From positions 1-8,380 of the forward strand of contig CACYKX010000141.1 in the NCBI GenBank assembly GCA_902775075.1: a DNA stretch of 8,380 bases, read 5' to 3'. The position numbers and the translations under genes were made by a program. The notes below the pieces were generated by a model. That model searched no databases. It was not told the DNA's origin and worked only from the letters and a program-made list of their open reading frames with translations. Every line of letters starts with the position of its first letter. Positions within the stretch are counted from its first letter, which is position 1. The stretch is from an uncultured Prevotellaceae bacterium. Its GTDB lineage: Bacteria; Bacteroidota; Bacteroidia; Bacteroidales; Bacteroidaceae. This document shows positions 1 through 5,646 of this stretch, piece by piece.

Positions 1-2
1 AT

Positions 3-173
3 ATAGGAAGTGAGAATGCTGCTGAAAATACAGCCTTCGTCTTTTCGCTTACGGAGAGTTGCAGGCTCAACGGCATCAATCCAGAGACATACCTTGAGAA
101 GCTCTTCAAGTGCATAGTCAGCAAAGAAACCTATGACAAGCGGCAATTGCTGCCCTGTTATATCAAAATATAG
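3..173 (+). CDS. IS66-family transposase, C-terminal fragment (5' end outside window)
   Basis: An open frame enters from the left edge and gives 56 residues before the TAG stop. It contains GSENAAENTAFVFSL, then SCRLNGINPETYLEKLF, and ends with LLPCYIKI. This matches the C-terminal element of IS66 transposases, where an 'ENAA..(Y/F)SL..SCKL.GI.P..YL' block is followed by a basic stretch and a closing 'LLP' motif. The DDE catalytic core would lie upstream, outside the window. About 90 bp separate the stop from the putative IS end at 265, as expected for the transposase-proximal end of such an element. Only the C-terminus is visible, so I cannot tell whether the element is complete and active or a remnant. 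The family call rests on pattern recognition of the C-terminal motif. Confidence 0.8.
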   Translation: MGSENAAENTAFVFSLTESCRLNGINPETYLEKLFKCIVSKETYDKRQLLPCYIKI

Positions 174-205
174 ATTAAACTTGGAAAATCATTTTTTTGC
201 GTAAT

Positions 206-241
206 CCACATAACCGGCTGAAAAACAGCCGGGAAATGTGG
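206..241. other. Two-part inverted repeat (strong hairpin) inside the IS end
   Basis: CCACAT (206-211) pairs with ATGTGG (236-241). Inside it, CCGGCTG (214-220) pairs perfectly with CAGCCGG (226-232) around an AAAAA loop. The two stems are separated only by a small AA/GAA internal loop. The GC-rich inner stem should be stable in RNA. No T-tract follows on either strand, so it is not a classical intrinsic terminator. It may still slow transcription entering rmlB from the left, or insulate the transposase from outside read-through and translation, as end-proximal hairpins do in several IS families. The structure is seen; its function is inferred. Confidence 0.7.
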
Positions 242-275
242 TGTAACGGAAAATAAGACGTTTACAATTGCAATC

Positions 276-1442
276 ATGGATTATAGACGAGTAATCATCA
301 TTACTGGCGGTGCCGGCTTTATAGGCAGTCATGTTGTACGACTGTTTGTCAACAAGTATCCTGGCTATAAGATCATCAACCTCGATAAACTGACGTATGC
401 GGGCAACCTTGCCAACTTGAAGGATATTGAGGACAAGCCAAACTATCACTTTGTCAAGATGGATATCTGCGACTTCGAGGGGGTAACGAAGCTCATCGAA
501 AGTGAACATGTAGACGGCATCATCCATCTTGCTGCCGAGAGTCACGTAGACCGTAGCATCAAGGATCCGTTCACCTTTGCATATACCAATGTCATCGGTA
601 CACTGACGATGCTGCAGGCTGCCAAGAACTATTGGTCAGCCCAGTCGAAGCCTTGGACCGTGAAACATGGCAACGAAGAAGTACCCTGCCGGTTCTATCA
701 CATTTCAACCGATGAGGTTTATGGAGCCCTCGAGATTACCAATCCGGATGGTATCGAGCCATCGTTCAGCACAAAGGCCTCAAGCGAAAAGCATCATGAG
801 GCTTATGGCACAGAGTTTTTTACAGAAGATCGAAAGTATCAGCCACACAGCCCATACAGTGCGAGCAAGGCTAGTAGCGATCATTTCGTCCGTGCCTTCC
901 ACGACACTTATGGCATGCCGACCATCGTAACAAACTGTTCCAACAACTATGGACCTTACCAGTTCCCGGAGAAACTCATCCCGCTCTTCATCAACAATAT
1001 CCGTCACCGCAAACCGCTGCCGGTATATGGCAAGGGTGAGAATGTGCGTGACTGGCTGTATGTAGAGGATCATGCACGTGCCATCGACCTCATCTTCCAC
1101 AAAGGCAAGGTAGCCGATACCTATAATATTGGAGGTTTCAACGAGTGGAAGAATATCGATATTATCAAGGTTCTCATCAAGACCGTAGACCGCCTGCTCG
1201 ACCGTCCGGAAGGAGCCGATGACGACCTCATCACCCATGTGGCAGATCGCCCAGGTCACGATATGCGTTACGCTATCGACAGCCGTAAACTGCAACTTGA
1301 ACTTGGCTGGGAGCCAAGTCTTCAGTTTGAGGAGGGTATCGAGAAAACGGTTAGATGGTATCTCGATAACCAAGCATGGATGGATAATGTCACCTCTGGC
1401 GATTACCAGAAGTACTACGAAACAATGTATAAGAATAGGTAA
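276..1442 (+). CDS. rmlB: dTDP-glucose 4,6-dehydratase (RmlB/RfbB)
   Basis: This extended short-chain dehydrogenase/reductase converts dTDP-D-glucose to dTDP-4-keto-6-deoxy-D-glucose in the cytoplasm, the entry step for all dTDP-6-deoxyhexoses. The 388 residues show the NAD-binding GGAGFIG (11-17) at the start of the Rossmann fold, LAAESHVDRS (85-94), the catalytic STDEVYG (144-150; Thr145, Asp146, Glu147) and the YSASK pair (Tyr194, Lys198). NCSNNYGPYQFPEKLIP (220-236) and RPGHDMRYAID (325-335) are classic RmlB sugar-nucleotide-binding blocks. It is a little longer than the roughly 360 residues of enterobacterial RmlB because of extra sequence around residues 151-188. The ATG at 276 places the glycine motif normally. 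No Shine-Dalgarno or Bacteroides-type promoter is visible between the IS end and the start, so transcription must come from the IS or further upstream. A 32-bp gap separates it from the next gene. Confidence 0.97.
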   Translation: MDYRRVIIITGGAGFIGSHVVRLFVNKYPGYKIINLDKLTYAGNLANLKDIEDKPNYHFVKMDICDFEGVTKLIESEHVDGIIHLAAESHVDRSIKDPFTFAYTNVIGTLTMLQAAKNYWSAQSKPWTVKHGNEEVPCRFYHISTDEVYGALEITNPDGIEPSFSTKASSEKHHEAYGTEFFTEDRKYQPHSPYSASKASSDHFVRAFHDTYGMPTIVTNCSNNYGPYQFPEKLIPLFINNIRHRKPLPVYGKGENVRDWLYVEDHARAIDLIFHKGKVADTYNIGGFNEWKNIDIIKVLIKTVDRLLDRPEGADDDLITHVADRPGHDMRYAIDSRKLQLELGWEPSLQFEEGIEKTVRWYLDNQAWMDNVTSGDYQKYYETMYKNR

Positions 1443-1474
1443 ACGAGATAGATTAAATTAGAAATAACGAATCA

Positions 1475-1885
1475 ATGGAAGAACCAAAAATTATCAAATT
1501 AGATAAGCATGTGGATGCGCGAGGCAACCTTTCTGTTGTCGAGGAGTGCAAGGATATCCCATTTGAAATAAAACGTTCTTATTGGATATATGATGTACCA
1601 GGTGGAGAGAGCCGTGGCGGTCATGCCTACAAGACCAATAATGAATTCTATATCGCCCTTTCCGGATCTTTTGATGTTATATTGGACAATGGTTCGGAAA
1701 GGAGACATTATCAGCTCAACCGCTCTTATTTCGGACTCTATGTTCCGAAAGGTTGGTGGCGTGAAATGAACAACTTTTCTACCAACTCTTTGGCCTTGGT
1801 ATTGTCATCTACCAAATATGACGAGCAGGACTATATCCGTGATTATGATGAGTTTCTAAAATTGAGAAAATATGAAGGAAAGTAG
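1475..1885 (+). CDS. FdtA/QdtA-type sugar 3,4-ketoisomerase, copy 1 (cupin; second active-site His replaced by Tyr)
   Basis: This small cupin (136 aa) belongs to the WxcM-like family, which isomerises dTDP-4-keto-6-deoxyglucose to the 3-keto sugar before transamination. Family blocks present are DARGNLSVVE (14-23), PFEIKRSYWIYDVPGGESRGGH (start at 29), ALSGSFDVIL (61-70), WWREMNNF (94-101) and the C-terminal YDEQDYIRDYDEFL (115-128). The active-site segment usually reads RGxHAH; here it is RGGHAY, so His50 (equivalent to the catalytic His of FdtA/QdtA) is kept while the second His is Tyr52. Arg16, before GNL, is of FdtA type. By hand alignment it is roughly 55-60% identical to the next gene over the cupin core, so the two are tandem paralogs. 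Its 3' end overlaps copy 2 by 14 bp. It is probably a working or partner ketoisomerase, but the substitution leaves its activity open. Confidence 0.85.
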   Translation: MEEPKIIKLDKHVDARGNLSVVEECKDIPFEIKRSYWIYDVPGGESRGGHAYKTNNEFYIALSGSFDVILDNGSERRHYQLNRSYFGLYVPKGWWREMNNFSTNSLALVLSSTKYDEQDYIRDYDEFLKLRKYEGK

Positions 1886-2294
1886 AGTATATGATTGTAC
1901 AATCGTAAGCCTAAGCCGCCATCATCGTGAACAGGGCAATCTTTCTGTTGTAGAGAATGGGGTTGATGTTCCGTTTGATGTGAAACGATGCTATTATCTC
2001 TATGATGTGCCGGGTGGCGAGAGCCGTGGAGCTCATGCTCACCGACAACTTTATCAGCTTATTATAGCAGCCAGCGGCAGCTTTACTGTTACACTGGACG
2101 ATGGAAGAGTAAAGCGTACCTTCATGCTAAACCGCCCATATCAGGGACTTCTTGTGGTACCTGGAATCTGGCGTACTTTGGATGATTTCTCCAGTGGTTC
2201 AGTTTGTTTGGTTCTGGCTTCAGAGAAATATGACCCTGCAGATTACATCCGCGATTATGATGAATTTCTAGAATATAAAGGTGCAGCAAAATGA
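1872..2294 (+). CDS. FdtA/QdtA-type sugar 3,4-ketoisomerase, copy 2 (cupin)
   Basis: The second WxcM-like cupin, 140 aa, has the full active-site segment SRGAHAHR with His55 and His57, the pair matching His49 and His51 of characterised FdtA. Other family blocks are VPFDVKRCYYLYDVPGG (33-49), ASGSFTVTLDDG (67-78), IWRTLDDFSSGSVCLVLAS (99-117) and YDPADYIRDYDEFL (120-133). The residue before GNLSVVE is Gln21, where copy 1 and FdtA have Arg. The ATG at 1872 lies inside the end of copy 1 (14-bp overlap), and the stop overlaps the next ATG as ATGA at 2291, so translation is probably coupled on both sides. It would supply dTDP-3-keto-6-deoxyhexose to the aminotransferase encoded at 5633. Whether the product has galacto (FdtA) or gluco (QdtA) configuration at C4 cannot be read safely from the sequence. 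Confidence 0.88.
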   Translation: MKESRVYDCTIVSLSRHHREQGNLSVVENGVDVPFDVKRCYYLYDVPGGESRGAHAHRQLYQLIIAASGSFTVTLDDGRVKRTFMLNRPYQGLLVVPGIWRTLDDFSSGSVCLVLASEKYDPADYIRDYDEFLEYKGAAK

Positions 2295-2889
2295 GTGCAT
2301 CCCCTGTAGCTCATACACGGATAGTCGGTCTGGATATTATTCGTATCAGCTTAATGCTGCTCATATATCTTTTCCATTCCCATATGCATTATCACTGTGA
2401 TTATGGCTTTTTGAATAGTTTTATATCTATGGGTGCAATTGCCATGACAGCTTTTTTCATGCTTTCCGGTTATTCACTTCATATCGCCGATGGACAAAAG
2501 AATTTGACGGATAAAACTTCTCTGCGTCAATTCTATGCAAAGCGTTTTTGGGGCATTATGCCTTTATATTATTTTTGTGGTTCAATTTATGTAATTTATC
2601 TGATTGCAACAAGCAAAGAGAAAGCTATAGAAGAACTTCTTCTTTTCCCGATAGAGGCATTGGGACTTCAGTCTTATTTCTCCTCTTTGTTTGAATGGAG
2701 TCACAATGGAGGTACATGGTTTATATCTTGCCTGCTGATTTGTTATTTCTTTTATCCTTTTTTGGAGAAGACAATCGGAATGCTTGATAGACACTCCAAG
2801 ATATGTGCTGTCTGTGCTTTAGGTGGTATACTGCTTCTGGCACCCATTATTCAGTTCAAATTTCATTTGGCAAGTATTTACTCAAATCC

Positions 2890-2894
2890 TTTTT
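2890..2894 (+). other. T5 tract at first frameshift of the acyltransferase
   Basis: The frame reads ..YSNPF up to this run and then drifts to SGCANFL and a stop at 2917. With T6 the reading becomes NPFFRMCEFSIGIL, which rejoins the downstream frame seamlessly and restores a family-like membrane segment. T3 would also restore the frame. A one-base loss in the run is the simplest explanation. Confidence 0.7.
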
Positions 2895-3117
2895 CCGGAT
2901 GTGCGAATTTTCTATAGGTATCCTCTTAGCTCAAATCAATAGTTTGGACAACTCAGATTTTAAATTACTCAAGCTCTTGCGTAATAAGTGCTTGGCTCTT
3001 TTTGTTGTCGTGTTATTAATATCAGCAGTTACTGTAGCTTTACATATAGGAATACCTGGTGATTATATGCTCTATAGCTGGATTGCACTACCATGTTTTA
3101 TCGTTTTGTTCATAAGC

Positions 3118-3126
3118 GGGGGGGGG
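3118..3126 (+). repeat. Poly-G (G9) tract at second frameshift of the acyltransferase
   Basis: Nine consecutive G's follow ATAAGC. With G9 the upstream frame runs on to an unrelated tail ending in LPVRSL at 3234. With G10 (or G7) it joins the correct C-terminal frame as SGG(G)EYTGCEPKVMAYLS. With G8 (or G11) it stops almost at once, at TGA 3140-3142. All three frame outcomes therefore give different products, as expected of a contingency tract. It is the longest homopolymer in the window. Confidence 0.8.
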
Positions 3127-3364
3127 AGTATACCGGATGTGAACCAAAGGTTATGGCTTATCTTAGCAAAATATCCTATGGCTTCTTCCTTATGCAACTA
3201 TATCTATGGCCGATTACCCGTAAGGTCTTTATAGTTACAGGGATTCCAGAAATAAATATACTAAAGATTATCGTTTCATTCTTGATATGCCTAGGTGGCG
3301 CAATCGTACTCTATGAAGGCATTGAGAAGCCGATAAAGCAAAAATTCCTACAACGAGAAAATAA

Positions 3365-4885
3365 ATGAACGAACAGCAGCCTTCTACGGAAACCGAAAAT
3401 ATACAGGATCAGAAGAGTAGCGACTTCAAACAGAGCTTGAAGACTACAGGTCTCTTTGGTGGCGTGCAGATCTATCAGATCCTTATCCGTATCATAAGTT
3501 CCAAATTCGTGGCTATCCTCTTGGGGCCAGCAGGTATGGGTATCAATGGCCTGCTCCAGTCCACCACCAGCATAATCAGTTCTGTATCCGGACTGGGCTT
3601 GGGTACGAGTGCTATTCGGGATATGTCGGTTTCTTATTCCTCCCATGATAAGAACCGGTTCTTCCGTACACTATCCGTATTCCGCCATCTGGTATGGTAT
3701 ACCGGAATGCTAGGATTTCTGGTCTGTCTAGTAGGAGCACCGCTCTGGAGCAAGATATCCTTTGGCAATTATGACTATACCATCGCCTTTGCGCTGATAG
3801 CAGTAACCTTGCTTTTTACCCAGATTACCAGCGGACAGAATGTGTTACTACAGAGTACGCGCAATTTCAAACTGATGGCGAAATCCACCTTGATAGGATC
3901 AACCATCGGACTTTTTCTCAATATCCCACTTTACTATTTCTGGGGCTTTAAAGGTATTGTGCCATCCATATTGGCTGCCTCAGTGGCATCATTGGCACTA
4001 TCCACCTATTTCTCCCATAAGGTACCATCCGAGAAGGTACAGCTTACCCATAAAGAGGTGATGCATGAGGGCAGAAACATGCTCAATATGGGATTCTTTC
4101 TCATGCTTCAAGGATTTTTCGAGCTTCTCTGTGGTTATTTGGTACGGATCTATATTAGTCATACAGGTACACTTACTGATGTAGGATTGTACAACTCTGG
4201 ATTTACATTGGTAAACACCTATGTCGGAATGGTCTTTACGGCCATGGCAACCGAATACTATCCACGACTTTCATCCTATTCCAAGGATCGTCAGAAATTT
4301 ACTACAGCTATCAATCAACAAATAGAGATTAGTCTGCTTTTAATCGGACCGTTGATTTCTCTTTTCTTGGTATTTGGAGATGTCGCCGTTGTAGTTCTAC
4401 TGTCGCACAAGTTCCAGCCTATTACCTGGATGATCAACTGGGCCATGTTGGCCGTATTCTTCCGAGCGGGAAGCAATAGTATAGCCTTTGCATTTTTAGC
4501 GAAGGCCGATACCAGGTCTTTCTGGCTCAATGAACTGATTGCCAATATCGTCATTTTGATTTTCAATCTGCTGGGCTATTACCTCTATGGACTGACGGGA
4601 TTAGGCTTGTCCTATCTGGCAGGTTATCTCTATTACGACCTGCAGGTTATTGTGACGACAAAATTGAGATACGGATATGTTATGGATCTTGCATTGCTAA
4701 AATCGTTTGTGCCGCAGGTTCTGATAAGTCTTGCTATTATTCTAATTTATGTCACCCTTGGCGACATCACACGATATCTACTAGGTACTCTGCTCGTAGT
4801 ATTGTCAGGATACATTTCCTATAAGTCATTGTCCAAGTATATGGACGTGAAAGCCTTTATCATGAAGAAGGTTCATCGAAAATAA
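3365..4885 (+). CDS. wzx: Wzx-type O-antigen/polysaccharide flippase (MOP superfamily)
   Basis: The 506-residue multi-pass inner-membrane protein fits a lipid-linked oligosaccharide flippase that moves undecaprenyl-PP-linked repeat units to the periplasmic face. A polar N-terminus of about 25 residues precedes a string of hydrophobic segments, about 12-14 by eye. These include IYQILIRIISSKFVAILLGP, WYTGMLGFLVCLVGAPLW, LIGSTIGLFLNIPLYYFWGF, LLLIGPLISLFLVFGDVAVV, ELIANIVILIFNLLGYYLYG and VPQVLISLAIILIYVTLG. The opening 'KTTGLFGGVQ..I...SKFVAILLGPAGMGINGLLQST' pattern is typical of Bacteroidetes 'O-antigen translocase' proteins. The ATG overlaps the stop of the disrupted acyltransferase (ATGA, 3365-3368), so loss of that upstream frame could lower its translation. 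The next gene follows after 19 bp. Substrate specificity cannot be deduced. Confidence 0.9.
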   Translation: MNEQQPSTETENIQDQKSSDFKQSLKTTGLFGGVQIYQILIRIISSKFVAILLGPAGMGINGLLQSTTSIISSVSGLGLGTSAIRDMSVSYSSHDKNRFFRTLSVFRHLVWYTGMLGFLVCLVGAPLWSKISFGNYDYTIAFALIAVTLLFTQITSGQNVLLQSTRNFKLMAKSTLIGSTIGLFLNIPLYYFWGFKGIVPSILAASVASLALSTYFSHKVPSEKVQLTHKEVMHEGRNMLNMGFFLMLQGFFELLCGYLVRIYISHTGTLTDVGLYNSGFTLVNTYVGMVFTAMATEYYPRLSSYSKDRQKFTTAINQQIEISLLLIGPLISLFLVFGDVAVVVLLSHKFQPITWMINWAMLAVFFRAGSNSIAFAFLAKADTRSFWLNELIANIVILIFNLLGYYLYGLTGLGLSYLAGYLYYDLQVIVTTKLRYGYVMDLALLKSFVPQVLISLAIILIYVTLGDITRYLLGTLLVVLSGYISYKSLSKYMDVKAFIMKKVHRK

Positions 4886-4904
4886 AAAATATAGAAGATA
4901 ACAT

Positions 4905-5441
4905 ATGATTCACCCATTGAGTGACTGTAAGTCTAAGCATATAGGCGAGGGAACAAATATATGGCAGTTTTGCGTCATATTCCCGGATGCAATTATCGGA
5001 AATAATTGTAATATTTGTGCGAATGTCCTCATAGAAAACGATGTTAGGATAGGCAATAACGTTACCGTGAAATCTGGAGTAGAAATCTGGGATGGCATTA
5101 CGGTAGAGGATGATGTGTTCATCGGACCTAATGTGACGTTCACGAATGATCTTGTGCCTCGATCCAAAAATCCAAACTGGAAACAAGTCAATACCATCAT
5201 TCAGAAGGGAGCGAGTATCGGTGCCAATGCCACAGTATTGGCCGGACATACAATCGGCAGTTATTCTTTTATAGGTGCGGGAAGTGTTGTCACGAAGGAT
5301 GTGCCTCCCTATACTTGCTGGTATGGCAATCCTGCCCGTCAGCACGGATATGTTACTAGAGAAGGAATAATTTTAGATTTGAATAAGAAAGATAAAGATG
5401 GAAACGCTTATACCATCGATAACCCTAATTTAGAAGGTTAA
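4905..5441 (+). CDS. Hexapeptide-repeat N-acetyltransferase, FdtC/QdtC type
   Basis: This left-handed parallel beta-helix acyltransferase of 178 aa is expected to use acetyl-CoA to N-acetylate the 3-amino group of a dTDP-3-amino-3,6-dideoxyhexose. Isoleucine-led hexapeptide repeats run through most of the chain: IGEGTN, IGNNCN, IGNNVT, ITVEDD, IGPNVT, IGANAT, IGSYSF and IGAGSV (about residues 13-127). [10 protein letters not shown] (78-87) is the loop typical of the WxcM-N/FdtC subgroup, where a surface-exposed 'FTND..PR' contacts the nucleotide sugar. The end of the helix has the classic [19 protein letters not shown] (128-146). About 30 polar residues follow. Its place in the same operon as the ketoisomerases and aminotransferase supports the sugar N-acetyltransferase role over a serine or maltose acetyltransferase. 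The ATG at 4905 is the natural start, since [11 protein letters not shown] falls at the usual N-terminal position. Confidence 0.88.
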   Translation: MIHPLSDCKSKHIGEGTNIWQFCVIFPDAIIGNNCNICANVLIENDVRIGNNVTVKSGVEIWDGITVEDDVFIGPNVTFTNDLVPRSKNPNWKQVNTIIQKGASIGANATVLAGHTIGSYSFIGAGSVVTKDVPPYTCWYGNPARQHGYVTREGIILDLNKKDKDGNAYTIDNPNLEG

Positions 5442-5463
5442 ATCAGCGTCCCTGAAACGGTAA

Positions 5464-5646
5464 GTCAAGTTGCTGCATCTATTAGATATCGCCTTAGAGC
5501 AATGTCTGCAGTCCAAAGCGTTCCATTCCTGCATGAAGATGAAGATTGTTGGATTTGACTTCAGCTTATCTTGGAAAAATACCGTGCTGATCTTCAAATA
5601 TGCGAGAGAAAAGTTAAAACAAGATAAAAAATATGGTTTTATTTAA
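5464..5646 (+). pseudogene. Probable 3' remnant of a lost gene in the fdtC-fdtB-type spacer
   Basis: The 191-bp gap at 5442-5632 is the only long gap in an otherwise tightly packed cluster. One frame stays open for 60 codons from just after a TAA (5461-5463) to a TAA at 5644-5646. It contains LDIALEQCLQSKAFHSCMK, then KIVGFDFSLSWKNTVLIF and [16 protein letters not shown]. Its codons and amphipathic, basic C-terminus look like real protein, and it ends 14 bp inside the aminotransferase gene, the same overlap length as between the two ketoisomerases. The first in-frame ATG is at 5533 (a 37-aa product), so a short intact gene is unlikely. The ending resembles the C-terminus of some glycosyltransferases only vaguely; I do not recognise the family. 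No terminator or clear Bacteroides promoter is seen in the gap. Confidence 0.45.

Larger units (their letters stand above)
1..265 (+). mobile_element. Right end of an IS66-family insertion sequence
   Basis: The transposase C-terminus is followed by a non-coding tail that ends in ..GACGTTTAC at 257-265. Read on the minus strand, the tail begins GTAAACGTCTTATTTTCC; IS66-family elements characteristically begin with GTAA at their terminal inverted repeats. IS66 elements usually duplicate 8 bp of target, which would make AATTGCAA at 266-273 the candidate duplication. The other copy would be at the far, unseen left end. The rmlB ATG follows at 276, so the element sits right against the first gene of the sugar cluster. 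The boundary is inferred from the GTAA end and has not been tested against the other terminus. Confidence 0.65.
2291..3368 (+). pseudogene. Acyltransferase family 3 membrane protein, disrupted by two homopolymer frameshifts (possibly phase-variable)
   Basis: Three overlapping frames form one family 3 membrane acyltransferase, the type that O-acetylates surface polysaccharides. Segment 1 (from 2291) has GLDIIRISLMLLIYLFHSH with Arg18 and candidate catalytic His29, then FFMLSGYSL, the YAKRFWGIMPLYY loop and NGGTWFISCLLICYFF; it stops at 2917. Segment 2 resumes with FFRMCEFSIGILLAQ and runs to the G9 tract. Segment 3 continues with YLSKISYGFFLMQLYLWPI and ends EGIEKPIKQKFLQ at 3368. The first shift is at the T5 run (2890-2894) and the second at the G9 run (3118-3126); each is repaired by one added base, giving about 359 aa, normal for the family. 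The start overlaps copy 2 of the ketoisomerase as ATGA, and the end overlaps wzx as ATGA. The region is visibly more AT-rich than rmlB. Either the gene is truly OFF or decayed, or the sequence has homopolymer errors. Confidence 0.85.

Noticed and set aside
206..241. Intrinsic transcription terminator
   Set aside because: The hairpin is strong, but no T-run follows the stem on either strand; the T7 run at 192-198 lies upstream of it on the plus strand.
780..1373. Long minus-strand open frame (197 codons) opposite rmlB
   Set aside because: It lies wholly inside a clearly conserved rmlB, has no recognisable motifs, and is explained as an antisense shadow of its codon use.
2803..3368. Two extra small membrane-protein genes downstream of 2917
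   Set aside because: Their sequences join end to end as the middle and C-terminal parts of the acyltransferase started at 2291; the apparent start codons are chance ATGs in shifted frames.
4860..5345. Minus-strand open frame (161 codons) opposite the hexapeptide acyltransferase
   Set aside because: The plus-strand frame has regular hexapeptide repeats and the xGNPAR ending; the minus frame has no family features.
5553..5574. Possible Bacteroides promoter (TTTG and TATCTTGG) before the aminotransferase
   Set aside because: The two elements are only about 10 bp apart instead of about 19-21, and the second is not a full TAnnTTTG match; the stretch also lies in a coding-like remnant.
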